Positions 53,336-64,000 of a DNA stretch of 64,000 nt are shown one piece after another; the first letter of the stretch is position 1, and each line of letters starts with the position of its first letter. The notes under the pieces were generated by a model. It had not been told where the DNA came from. It searched no databases and saw only the letters and a list, made by a program, of their open reading frames with translations. The position numbers and the translations under genes are program-made. The DNA is from Henricia sp. BOLD:AAB3569 (taxonomy: Eukaryota > Echinodermata > Asteroidea > Spinulosida > Echinasteridae): positions 62,001-126,000 of the forward strand of contig JBBELK010000488.1 in assembly GCA_037783545.1 (NCBI GenBank), written 5' to 3'.

Positions 53336-55020
53336 ATGTTCCGACGAACTTCAAATTTTGCATGCTCCAAAGACTCTATATTGCGCACTTGTCCTAAAAA
53401 ATTGACAGACTTTCGCCGGGAAATGGCAGAGAAATTTCAGAGTTTAGAAAAAAAAGGGGTTGGCGCTTCCTGGATGCTCCCGCAACCTGTGGCTGTCTGT
53501 ACACACCTCTTTGGTGTACTCCTGACTCGTGCGCATGCTCAGTCCTTCGGACTGTCGTTGACACGGCCCAGTTTGCGACGGGATTTTGGCAAAGTGTGGT
53601 CCAAACGTCGGCAAATTTGGAGGTCGAAAAATGTTCCGACGAACTTCAAATTTTGCATGCTCCAAAGACTCTATATTGCGCACTTGTCCTAAAAAATTGA
53701 CAGACTTTCGCCGGGAAATGGCAGAGAAATTTCAGAGTTTAGAAAAAAAAGGGGTTGGCGCTTCCTGGATGCTCCCGCAACCTGTGGCTGTCTGTACACA
53801 CCTCTTTGGTGTACTCCTGACTCGTGCGCATGCTCAGTCCTTCGGACTGTCGTTGACACGGCCCAGTTTGGGACGGGATTTTGGTCAAAGTGTGGTCCAA
53901 ACGTCGGCAAATTTGGAGGTCGAAAAATGTTCCGACGAACTTCAAATTTTGCATGCTCCAAAGACTCTATATTGCGCACTTGTCCTAAAAAATTGACAGA
54001 CTTTTGCCGGGAAATGGCAGAGAAATTTCAGAGTTTAGAAAAAAAAGGGGTTGGCGCTTCCTGGATGCTCCCGCAACCTGTGGCTGTCTGTACACACCTC
54101 TTTGGTGTACTCCTGACTCGTGCGCATGCTCAGTCCTTCGGACTGTCGTTGACACGGCCCAGTTTGGGACGGGATTTTGGTCAAAGTGTGGTCCAAACGT
54201 CGGCAAATTTGGAGGTCGAAAAATGTTCCGACGAACTTCAAATTTTGCATGCACCAAAGACTCTATATTGCGCACTTGTCCTAAAAAATTGACAGACTTT
54301 CGCCGGGAAATGGCAGAGAAATGTCAGAGTTTAGAAAAAAAAGGGGTTGGCGCTTCCTGGATGCTCCCGCAACCTGCGGCTGTCTGTACACACCTCTTTG
54401 GTGTACTCCTCACTCGTGCGCATGCTCAGTCCTTCGGACTGTCGTTGACACGGCCCAGTTTGGGACGGGATTTTGGTCAAAGTGTGGTCCAAACGTCGGC
54501 AAATTTGGAGGTCGAAAAATGTTCCGACGAACTTCAAATTTTGCATGCTCCAAAGACTCTATATTGCGCACTTGTCCTAAAAAATTGACAGACTTTCGCC
54601 GGGAAATGGCAGATAAATTTCAGAGTTTAGAAAAAAAAGGGGTTGGCGCTTCCTGGATGCTCCCGCAACCTGTGGCTGTCTGTACACACCTATTTGGTGT
54701 ACTCCTGACTCGTGCGCATGCTCAGTCCTTCGGACTGTCGTTGACACGGCCCAGTTTGGGACGGGATTTTGGTCAAAGTGTGGTCCAAACGTCGGCAAAT
54801 TTGGAGGTCGAAAAATGTTCCGACGAACTTCAAATTTTGCATGCTCCAAAGACTCTATATTGCGCACTTGTCCTAAAAAATTGACAGACTTTCGCCGGGA
54901 AATGGCAGAGAAATTTCAGAGTTTAGAAAAAAAGGGGTTGGGGCTTCCTGGATGCTCCCGCAACCTGTGGCTGTCTGTACACACCTATTTGGTGTACTCC
55001 TGACCCGTGCGCATGCTCAG
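53336..55020 (+). repeat. Right copy of the ~4.4-4.7 kb duplication
   Basis: Repeats in order the marks listed for 48,918-51,176: GATTTTGGCAAAG near 53,588, GCATGCACC near 54,250, GAGAAATGTCAG near 54,322, then CCTCACTCG, GGCAGATAAATTTC and the GGTTGGGGC/GACCCGTG monomer. One extra monomer lies between the first and second marks. Confidence 0.75.
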
Positions 55021-56588
55021 TCCTTCGGACTGTCGTTGACACGGCCCAGTTTGGGACGGGATTTTGGTCAAAGTGTGGTCCAAACGTCGGCAAATTTGGA
55101 GGTCGAAAAATGTTCCGACGAACTTCAAATTTTGCATGCTCCAAAGACTCTATATTGCGCACTTGTCCTAAAAAAATTGACAGACTTTCGCCGGGAAATG
55201 GCAGAGAAATTTCAGAGTTTAGAAAAAAAAGGGGTTGGCGCTTCCTGGATGCTCCCGCAACCTGTGGCTGTCTGTACACACCTCTTTGGTGTACTCCTGA
55301 CTCGTGCGCATGCTCAGTCCTTCGGACTGTCGTTGACACGGCCCAGTTTGGGACGGGATTTTGGTCAAAGTGTGGTCCAAACGTCGGCAAATTTGGAGGT
55401 CGAAAAATGTTCCGACGAACTTCAAATTTTGCATGCTCCAAAGACTCTATATTGCGCACTTGTCCTAAAAAATTGACAGACTTTCGCCGGGAAATGGCAG
55501 AGAAATTTCAGAGTTTAGAAAAAAAAGGGGTTGGCGCTTCCTGGATGCTCCCGCAACCTGTGGCTGTCTGTACACACCTCTTTGGTGTACTCCTGACTCG
55601 TGCGCATGCTCAGTCCTTCGGACTGTTGTTGACACGGCCCAGTTTGGGACGGGATTTTGGTCAAAGTGTGGTCCAAACGTTGGCAAATTTGGAGGTCGAA
55701 AAATGTTCCGACGAACTTCAAATTTTGCATGCTCCAAAGACTCTATATTGCGCACTTGTCCTAAAAAATTGACAGACTTTCGCCGGGAAATGGCAGACAA
55801 ATTTCAGAGTTTAGAAAAAAAAGGGGTTGGCGCTTCCTGGATGCTCCCGCAACCTGTGGCTGTCTGTACACACCTCTTTGGTGTACTCCTGACTCGTGCG
55901 CATGCTCAGTCCTTCGGACTGTCGTTGACACGGCCCAGTTTGGGACGGGATTTTGGTCAAAGTGTGGTCCAAACGTCGGCAAATTTGGAGGTCGAAAAAT
56001 GTTCCGACGAACTTCAAATTTTGCATGCTCCAAAGACTCTATATTGCGCACTTGTCCTAAAAAATTGACAGACTTTCGCCGGGAAATGGCAGAGAAATTT
56101 CAGAGTTTAGAAAAAAAGGGGTTGGGGCTTCCTGGATGCTCCCGCAACCTGTGGCTGTCTGTACACACCTATTTGGTGTACTCCTGACCCGTGCGCATGC
56201 TCAGTCCTTCGGACTGTCGTTGACACGGCCCAGTTTGGGACGGGATTTTGGTCAAAGTGTGGTCCAAACGTCGGCAAATTTGGAGGTCGAAAAATGTTCC
56301 GACGAACTTCAAATTTTGCATGCTCCAAAGACTCTATATTGCGCACTTGTCCTAAAAAATTGACAGACTTTCGCCGGGAAATGGCAGAGAAATTTCAGAG
56401 TTTAGAAAAAAAGGGGTTGGGGCTTCCTGGATGCTCCCGCAACCTGTGGCTGTCTGTACACACCTATTTGGTGTACTCCTGACCCGTGCGCATGCTCAGT
56501 CCTTCGGACTGTCGTTGACACGGCCCAGTTTGGGACGGGATTTTGGTCAAAGTGTGGTCCAAACGTCGGCAAATTTGGAGGTCGAAAA

Positions 56589-59500
56589 ATGTTCCGACGA
56601 ACTTCAAATTTTGCATGCTCCAAAGACTCTATATTGCGCACTTGTCCTAAAAAATTGACAGACTTTCGCCGGGAAATGGCAGAGAAATTTCAGAGTTTAG
56701 AAAAAAAAGGGGTTGGCGCTTCCTGGATGCTCCCGCAACCTGTGGCTGTCTGTACACACCTCTTTGGTGTACTCCTGACTCGTGCGCATGCTCAGTCCTT
56801 CGGACTGTCGTTGACACGGCCCAGTTTGGGACGGGATTTTGGTCAAAGTGTGGTCCAAACGTCGGCAAATTTGGAGGTCGAAAAATGTTCCGTCGAACTT
56901 CAAATTTTGCATGCTCCAAAGACTCTATATTGCGCACTTGTCCTAAAAAATTGACAGACTTTCGCCGGGAAATGGCAGAGAAATTTCAGAGTTTAGAAAA
57001 AAAAGGGGTTGGCGCTTCCTGGATGCTCCCGCAACCTGTGGCTGTCTGTACACACCTCTTTGGTGTACTCCTGACTCGTGCGCATGCTCAGTCCTTCGGA
57101 CTGTCGTTGACACGGCCCAGTTTGGGACGGGATTTTGGTCAAAGTGTGGTCCAAACGTCGGCAAATTTGGAGGTCGAAAAATGTTCCGACGAACTTCAAA
57201 TTTTGCATGCTCCAAAGACTCTATATTGCGCACTTGTCCTAAAAAATTGACAGACTTTCGCCGGGAAATGGCAGAGAAATTTCAGAGTTTAGAAAAAAAA
57301 GGGGTTGGCGCTTCCTGGATGCTCCCGCAACCTGTGGCTGTCTGTACACACCTCTTTGGTGTACTCCTGACTCGTGCGCATGCTCAGTCCTTCGGACTGT
57401 TGTTGACACGGCCCAGTTTGGGACGGGATTTTGGTCAAAGTGTGGTCCAAACGTTGGCAAATTTGGAGGTCGAAAAATGTTCCGACGAACTTCAAATTTT
57501 GCATGCTCCAAAGACTCTATATTGCGCACTTGTCCTAAAAAATTGACAGACTTTCGCCGGGAAATGGCAGAGAAATTTCAGAGTTTAGAAAAAAAAGGGG
57601 TTGGCGCTTCCTGGATGCTCCCGCAACCTGTGGCTGTCTGTACACACCTCTTTGGTGTACTCCTGACTCGTGCGCATGCTCAGTCCTTCGGACTGTCGTT
57701 GACACGGCCCAGTTTGGGACGGGATTTTGGTCAAAGTGTGGTCCAAACGTCGGCAAATTTGGAGGTCGAAAAATGTTCCGACGAACTTCAAATTTTGCAT
57801 GCTCCAAAGACTCTATATTGCGCACTTGTCCTAAAAAATTGACAGACTTTCGCCGGGAAATGGCAGAGAAATTTCAGAGTTTAGAAAAAAAAGGGGTTGG
57901 GGCTTCCTGGATGCTCCCGCAACCTGTGGCTGTCTGTACACACCTATTTGGTGTACTCCTGACCCGTGCGCATGCTCAGTCCTTCGGACTGTCGTTGACA
58001 CGGCCCAGTTTGGGACGGGATTTTGGTCAAAGTGTGGTCCAAACGTCGGCAAATTTGGAGGTCGAAAAATGTTCCGACGAACTTCAAATTTTGCATGCTC
58101 CAAAGACTCTATATTGCGCACTTGTCCTAAAAAATTGACAGACTTTCGCCGGGAAATGGCAGAGAAATTTCAGAGTTTAGAAAAAAAAGGGGTTGGCGCT
58201 TCTTGGATGCTCCCGCAACCTGTGGCTGTCTGTACACACCTCTTTGGTGTACTCCTGACTCGTGCGCATGCTCAGTCCTTCGGACTGTCGTTGACACGGC
58301 CCAGTTTGGGACGGGATTTTGGTCAAAGTGTGGTCCAAACGTCGGCAAATTTGGAGGTCGAAAAATGTTCCGTCGAACTTCAAATTTTGCATGCTCTATA
58401 TTGCGCACTTGTCCTAACAAATTGACAGACTTTCGCCGGGAAATGGCAGACAAATTTCAGAGTTTAGAAAAAAAAGGGGTTGGCGCTTCCTGGATGCTCC
58501 CGCAACCTGTGGCTGTCTGTACACACCTCTTTGGTGTACTCCTGACTCGTGCGCATGCTCAGTCCTTCGGACTGTCGTTGACACGGCCCAGTTTGGGACG
58601 GGATTTTGGTCAAAGTGTGGTCCAAACGTCGGCAAATTTGGAGGTCGAAAAATGTTCCGACGAACTTCAAATTTTGCATGCTCCAAAGACTCTATATTGC
58701 GCACTTGTCCTAAAAAATTGACAGACTTTCGCCGGGAAATGGCAGAGAAATTTCAGAGTTTAGAAAAAAAAGGGGTTGGCGCTTCCTGGATGCTCCCGCA
58801 ACCTGTGGCTGTCTGTACACACCTCTTTGGTGTACTCCTGACTCGTGCGCATGCTCAGTCCTTCGGACTGTCGTTGACACGGCCCAGTTTGGGACGGGAT
58901 TTTGGTCAAAGTGTGGTCCAAACGTCGGCAAATTTGGAGGTCGAAAAATGTTCCGACGAACTTCAAATTTTGCATGCTCCAAAGACTCTATATTGCGCAC
59001 TTGTCCTAAAAAATTGACAGACTTTCGCCGGGAAATGGCAGAGAAATTTCAGAGTTTAGAAAAAAAAGGGGTTGGCGCTTCCTGGATGCTCCCGCAACCT
59101 GTGGCTGTATGTACACACCTCTTTGGTGTACTCCTGACTCGTGCGCAAGCTCAGTCCTTCGGACTGTTGTTGACACGGCCCAGTTTGGGACGGGATTTTG
59201 GTCAAAGTGTGGTCCAAACGTTGGCAAATTTGGAGGTCGAAAAATGTTCCGACGAACTTCAAATTTTGCATGCTCCAAAGACTCTATATTGCGCACTTGT
59301 CCTAAAAAATTGACAGACTTTCGCCGGGAAATGGCAGAGAAATTTCAGAGTTTAGAAAAAAAGGGGTTGGGGCTTCCTGGATGCTCCCGCAACCTGTGGC
59401 TGTCTGTACACACCTATTTGGTGTACTCCTGACCCGTGCGCATGCTCAGTCCTTCGGACTGTCGTTGACACGGCCCAGTTTGGGACGGGATTTTGGTCAA

Positions 59501-61966
59501 AGTGTGGTCCAAACGTCGGCAAATTTGGAGGTCGAAAAATGTTCCGACGAACTTCAAATTTTGCATGCTCCAAAGACTCTATATTGCGCACTTGTCCTAA
59601 AAAATTGACAGACTTTCGCCGGGAAATGGCAGAGAAATTTCAGAGTTTAGAAAAAAAAGGGGTTGGCGCTTCCTGGATGCTCCCGCAACCTGTGGCTGTC
59701 TGTACACACCTCTTTGGTGTACTCCTGACTCGTGCGCATGCTCAGTCCTTCGGACTGTCGTTGACACGGCCCAGTTTGGGACGGGATTTTGGTCAAAGTG
59801 TGGTCCAAACGTCGGCAAATTTGGAGGTCGAAAAATGTTCCGTCGAACTTCAAATTTTGCATGCTCCAAAGACTCTATATTGCGCACTTGTCCTAAAAAA
59901 TTGACAGACTTTCGCCGGGAAATGGCAGAGAAATTTCAGAGTTTAGAAAAAAAAGGGGTTGGCGCTTCCTGGATGCTCCCGCAACCTGTGGCTGTCTGTA
60001 CACACCTCTTTGGTGTACTCCTGACTCGTGCGCATGCTCAGTCCTTCGGACTGTCGTTGACACGGCCCAGTTTGGGACGGGATTTTGGTCAAAGTGTGGT
60101 CCAAACGTCGGCAAATTTGGAGGTCGAAAAATGTTCCGACGAACTTCAAATTTTGCATGCTCCAAAGACTCTATATTGCGCACTTGTCCTAAAAAATTGA
60201 CAGACTTTCGCCGGGAAATGGCAGAGAAATTTCAGAGTTTAGAAAAAAAAGGGGTTGGCGCTTCCTGGATGCTCCCGCAACCTGTGGCTGTCTGTACACA
60301 CCTCTTTGGTGTACTCCTGACTCGTGCGCATGCTCAGTCCTTCGGACTGTTGTTGACACGGCCCAGTTTGGGACGGGATTTTGGTCAAAGTGTGGTCCAA
60401 ACGTTGGCAAATTTGGAGGTCGAAAAATGTTCCGACGAACTTCAAATTTTGCATGCTCCAAAGACTCTATATTGCGCACTTGTCCTAAAAAATTGACAGA
60501 CTTTCGCCGGGAAATGGCAGAGAAATTTCAGAGTTTAGAAAAAAAAGGGGTTGGCGCTTCCTGGATGCTCCCGCAACCTGTGGCTGTCTGTACACACCTC
60601 TTTGGTGTACTCCTGACTCGTGCGCATGCTCAGTCCTTCGGACTGTCGTTGACACGGCCCAGTTTGGGACGGGATTTTGGTCAAAGTGTGGTCCAAACGT
60701 CGGCAAATTTGGAGGTCGAAAAATGTTCCGACGAACTTCAAATTTTGCATGCTCCAAAGACTCTATATTGCGCACTTGTCCTAAAAAATTGACAGACTTT
60801 CGCCGGGAAATGGCAGAGAAATTTCAGAGTTTAGAAAAAAAGGGGTTGGGGCTTCCTGGATGCTCCCGCAACCTGTGGCTGTCTGTACACACCTATTTGG
60901 TGTACTCCTGACCCGTGCGCATGCTCAGTCCTTCGGACTGTCGTTGACACGGCCCAGTTTGGGACGGGATTTTGGTCAAAGTGTGGTCCAAACGTCGGCA
61001 AATTTGGAGGTCGAAAAATGTTCCGACGAACTTCAAATTTTGCATGCTCCAAAGACTCTATATTGCGCACTTGTCCTAAAAAATTGACAGACTTTCGCCG
61101 GGAAATGGCAGAGAAATTTCAGAGTTTAGAAAAAAAAGGGGTTGGCGCTTCCTGGATGCTCCCGCAACCTGTGGCTGTCTGTACACACCTCTTTGGTGTA
61201 CTCCTGACTCGTGCGCATGCTCAGTCCTTCGGACTGTCGTTGACACGGCCCAGTTTGGGACGGGATTTTGGTCAAAGTGTGGTCCAAACGTCGGCAAATT
61301 TGGAGGTCGAAAAATGTTCCGTCGAACTTCAAATTTTGCATGCTCTATATTGCGCACTTGTCCTAACAAATTGACAGACTTTCGCCGGGAAATGGCAGAC
61401 AAATTTCAGAGTTTAGAAAAAAAAGGGGTTGGCGCTTCCTGGATGCTCCCGCAACCTGTGGCTGTCTGTACACACCTCTTTGGTGTACTCCTGACTCGTG
61501 CGCATGCTCAGTCCTTCGGACTGTCGTTGACACGGCCCAGTTTGGGACGGGATTTTGGTCAAAGTGTGGTCCAAACGTCGGCAAATTTGGAGGTCGAAAA
61601 ATGTTCCGACGAACTTCAAATTTTGCATGCTCCAAAGACTCTATATTGCGCACTTGTCCTAAAAAATTGACAGACTTTCGCCGGGAAATGGCAGAGAAAT
61701 TTCAGAGTTTAGAAAAAAAAGGGGTTGGCGCTTCCTGGATGCTCCCGCAACCTGTGGCTGTATGTACACACCTCTTTGGTGTACTCCTGACTCGTGCGCA
61801 AGCTCAGTCCTTCGGACTGTTGTTGACACGGCCCAGTTTGGGACAGGATTTTGGTCAAAGTGTGGTCCAAACGTTGGCAAATTTGGAGGTCGAAAAATGT
61901 TCCGACGAACTTCAAATTTTGCATGCTCCAAAGACTCTATATTGCGCACTTGTCCTAAAAAATTGA
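56589..61966 (+). repeat. 10-monomer higher-order repeat of about 2.95 kb, nearly two units
   Basis: CCGTCGAAC monomers are reached at steps of 1,480, 1,470 and 1,479 bp (monomer starts 56589, 58069, 59539, 61018). The first and third lack the 9-bp deletion and the second and fourth have it, giving a true period of ~2,950 bp. GGACTGTTGTTGACACGG with AACGTTGGCAAA marks recur at 57181, 58948, 60131 and 61601, and the 58948 and 61601 monomers also share GTGCGCAAGC and GCTGTATGTAC. The second unit lacks one plain monomer before 61601. Confidence 0.8.
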
Positions 61967-64000
61967 CAGACTTTCGCCGGGAAATGGCAGAGAAATTTCA
62001 GAGTTTAGAAAAAAAGGGGTTGGCGCTTCCTGGATGCTCCCGCAACCTGTGGCTGTCTGTACACACCTCTTTGGTGTACTCCTGACTCGTGCGCATGCTC
62101 AGTCCTTCGGACTGTCGTTGACACGGCCCAGTTTGGGACGGGATTTTGGTCAAAGTGTGGTCCAAACGTCGGCAAATTTGGAGGTCGAAAAATGTTCCGA
62201 CGAACTTTAAATTTTGCATGCTCCAAAGACTCTATATTGCGCACTTGTCCTAAAAAAATGACAGACTTTCGCCGGGAAATGGCAGAGAAATTTCAGAGTT
62301 TAGAAAAAAAAGGGGTTGGCGCTTCCTGGATGCTCCCGCAACCTGTGGCTGTCTGTACACACCTCTTTGGTGTACTCCTGACTCGTGCGCATGCTCAGTC
62401 CTTCGGACTGTCGTTGACACGGCCCAGTTTGGGACGGGATTTTGGTCAAAGTGTGGTCCAAACGTCGGCAAATTTGGAGGTCGAAAAATGTTCCGACGAA
62501 CTTCAAATTTTGCATGCACCAAAGACTCTATATTGCGCACTTGTCCTAAAAAATTGACAGACTTTCGCAGGGAAATGGCAGAGAAATTTCAGAGTTTAGA
62601 AAAAAAAGGGGTTGGCGCTTCCTGGATGCTCCCGCAACCTGTGGCTGTCTGTACACACCTCTTTGGTGTACTCCTCACTCGTGCGCATGCTCAGTCCTTC
62701 GGACTGTCGTTGACACGGCCCAGTTTGGGACGGGATTTTGGTCAAAGTGTGGTCCAAACGTCGGCAAATTTGGAGGTCGAAAAATGTTCCGACGAACTTC
62801 AAATTTTGCATGCTCCAAAGACTCTATATTGCGCACTTGTCCTAAAAAATTTACCGACTTTCGCCGGGAAATGGCAGATAAATTTCAGAGTTTAGAAAAA
62901 AAAGGGGTTGGCGCTTCCTGGATGCTCCCGCAACCTGTGGCTGTCTGTACACACCTATTTGGTGTACTCCTGACTCGTGCGCATGCTCAGTCCTTCGGAC
63001 TGTCGTTGACACGGCCCAGTTTGGGACGGGATTTTGGTCAAAGTGTGGTCCAAACGTCGGCAAATTTGGAGGTCGAAAAATGTTCCGACGAACTTTAAAT
63101 TTTGCATGCTCCAAAGACTCTATATTGCGCACTTGTCCTAAAAAATTGACAGACTTTCGCCGGGAAATGGCAGAGAAATTTCAGAGTTTAGAAAAAAAGT
63201 GGTTGGGGCTTCCTGGATGCTCCCGCAACCTGTGGCTGTCTGTACACACCTATTTGGTGTACTCCTGACCCGTGCGCATGCTCAGTCCTTCGGACTGTCG
63301 TTGACACGGCCCAGTTTGGGACGGGATTTTGGTCAAAGTGTGGTCCAAACGTCGGCAAATTTGGAGGTCGAAAAATGTTCCGACGAACTTCAAATTTTGC
63401 ATGCTCCAAAGACTCTATATTGCGCACTTGTCCTAAAAAATTGACAGACTTTCGCTGGGAAATGGCAGAGAAATTTCAGAGTTTAGAAAAAAAAGGGGTT
63501 GGCGCTTCCTGGATGCTCCCGCAACCTGTGGCTGTCTGTACACACCTTTTTGGTGTACTCCTGACTCGTGCGCATGCTCAGTCCTTCGGACTGTCGTTGA
63601 CACGGCCCAGTTTGGGACGGGATTTTGGTCAAAGTGTGGTCCAAACGTCGGCAAATTTGGAGGTTGAAAAATGTTCCGACGAACTTCAAATTTTGCATGC
63701 TCCAAAGACTCTATATTGCGCACTTGTCCTAAAAAATTGACAGACTTTCGCCGGGAAATGGCAGAGAAATTTCAGAGTTTAGAAAAAAAGGGGTTGGGGC
63801 TTCCTGGATGCTCCCGCAACCTGTGGCTGTCTGTACACACCTCTTTGGTGTACTCCTGACTCGTGCGCATGCTCAGTCCTTCGGACTGTCGTTGACACGG
63901 CCCAGTTTGGGACGGGATTTTGGTCAAAGTGTGGTCCAAACGTTGGCAAATTTGGAGGTCGAAAAATGTTCCGACGAACTTCAAATTTTGCATGCTCCAA

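Larger units (their letters stand above)
38847..64000 (+). repeat. Uninterrupted satellite array, right segment (about 85 monomers)
   Basis: 25,154 bp of head-to-tail ~296-bp monomers with no other element found, open at the right edge. Single-base or short indels mark some monomers: CACGGCCAGTTT at 39,400, GATTTTGGCAAAG at about 49,170 and 53,588, and a 9-bp deletion in six monomers. Several higher-order repeats lie within it and are listed separately. Monomers in the rightmost part often carry linked variants GGTTGGGGCTTCC, CACCTATTTGG and CCTGACCCGTG. Confidence 0.97.

Noticed and set aside
38847-64000. CRISPR-like array because of regular repeats
   Set aside because: The repeats are contiguous ~296-bp monomers with no unique spacers, in eukaryotic DNA with LINE and SINE elements.

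Overview
This is eukaryotic, almost certainly metazoan, repetitive DNA with no ordinary gene. About 46.2 kb (72%) is a head-to-tail satellite with a monomer of about 296 bp (roughly 156 monomers, all on the + strand). About 16.9 kb (26%) is five copies of one 3,380-bp non-LTR retrotransposon (LINE). About 0.9 kb is three copies of a tRNA-derived SINE. The LINE has an APE-type endonuclease, a reverse transcriptase with YADD and an (ATT)8 tail, all typical of the CR1/L2 group. A 2A-like DIDPNPGP motif lies upstream of the endonuclease. That combination and the tRNA-type SINE suggest an invertebrate (for example mollusc, cnidarian, echinoderm, lancelet or similar), but the sequence does not fix the phylum.

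Layout: satellite 1-5994; LINE 1 5995-9374; two monomers; LINE 2 9968-13347; two monomers; LINE 3 13941-17320; fourteen monomers 17321-21462; LINE 4 21463-24842; two monomers; LINE 5 25436-28815; satellite 28816-35879; SINE 1 35880-36170; two monomers; SINE 2 36778-37065; five monomers; SINE 3 38559-38846; uninterrupted satellite 38847-64000.

The main point is how the window was built. All five LINEs have the same length, the same internal 5' end, the same (ATT)8 tail and the same target position in the monomer, and they differ by only a few substitutions. All three SINEs share one insertion site and one 13-bp target duplication. So there was probably one LINE insertion and one SINE insertion, each then copied as part of the satellite by unequal exchange. 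LINE plus two monomers forms a 3,973-bp composite repeat. A larger block (about 4.2-19.6 kb) is repeated from about 19.7 kb onward, with the junction between about 19,506 and 19,724. Elsewhere the array holds several higher-order repeats: 3-mers of 888/878 bp, a 10-mer of about 2.95 kb and a 4.4-4.7 kb repeat.

No LINE copy contains an in-frame ATG before the middle of its endonuclease. In copies 2, 4 and 5 the open frame runs upstream into the flanking satellite and starts at a satellite ATG, giving a fused satellite/2A/endonuclease/RT frame. Copy 1 has lost that start through a length change in the satellite A-run. Copy 3 has a stop codon directly after the 2A motif. The roughly 121-codon frames repeated on both strands of every monomer are by-products of the satellite sequence and are not annotated as genes.
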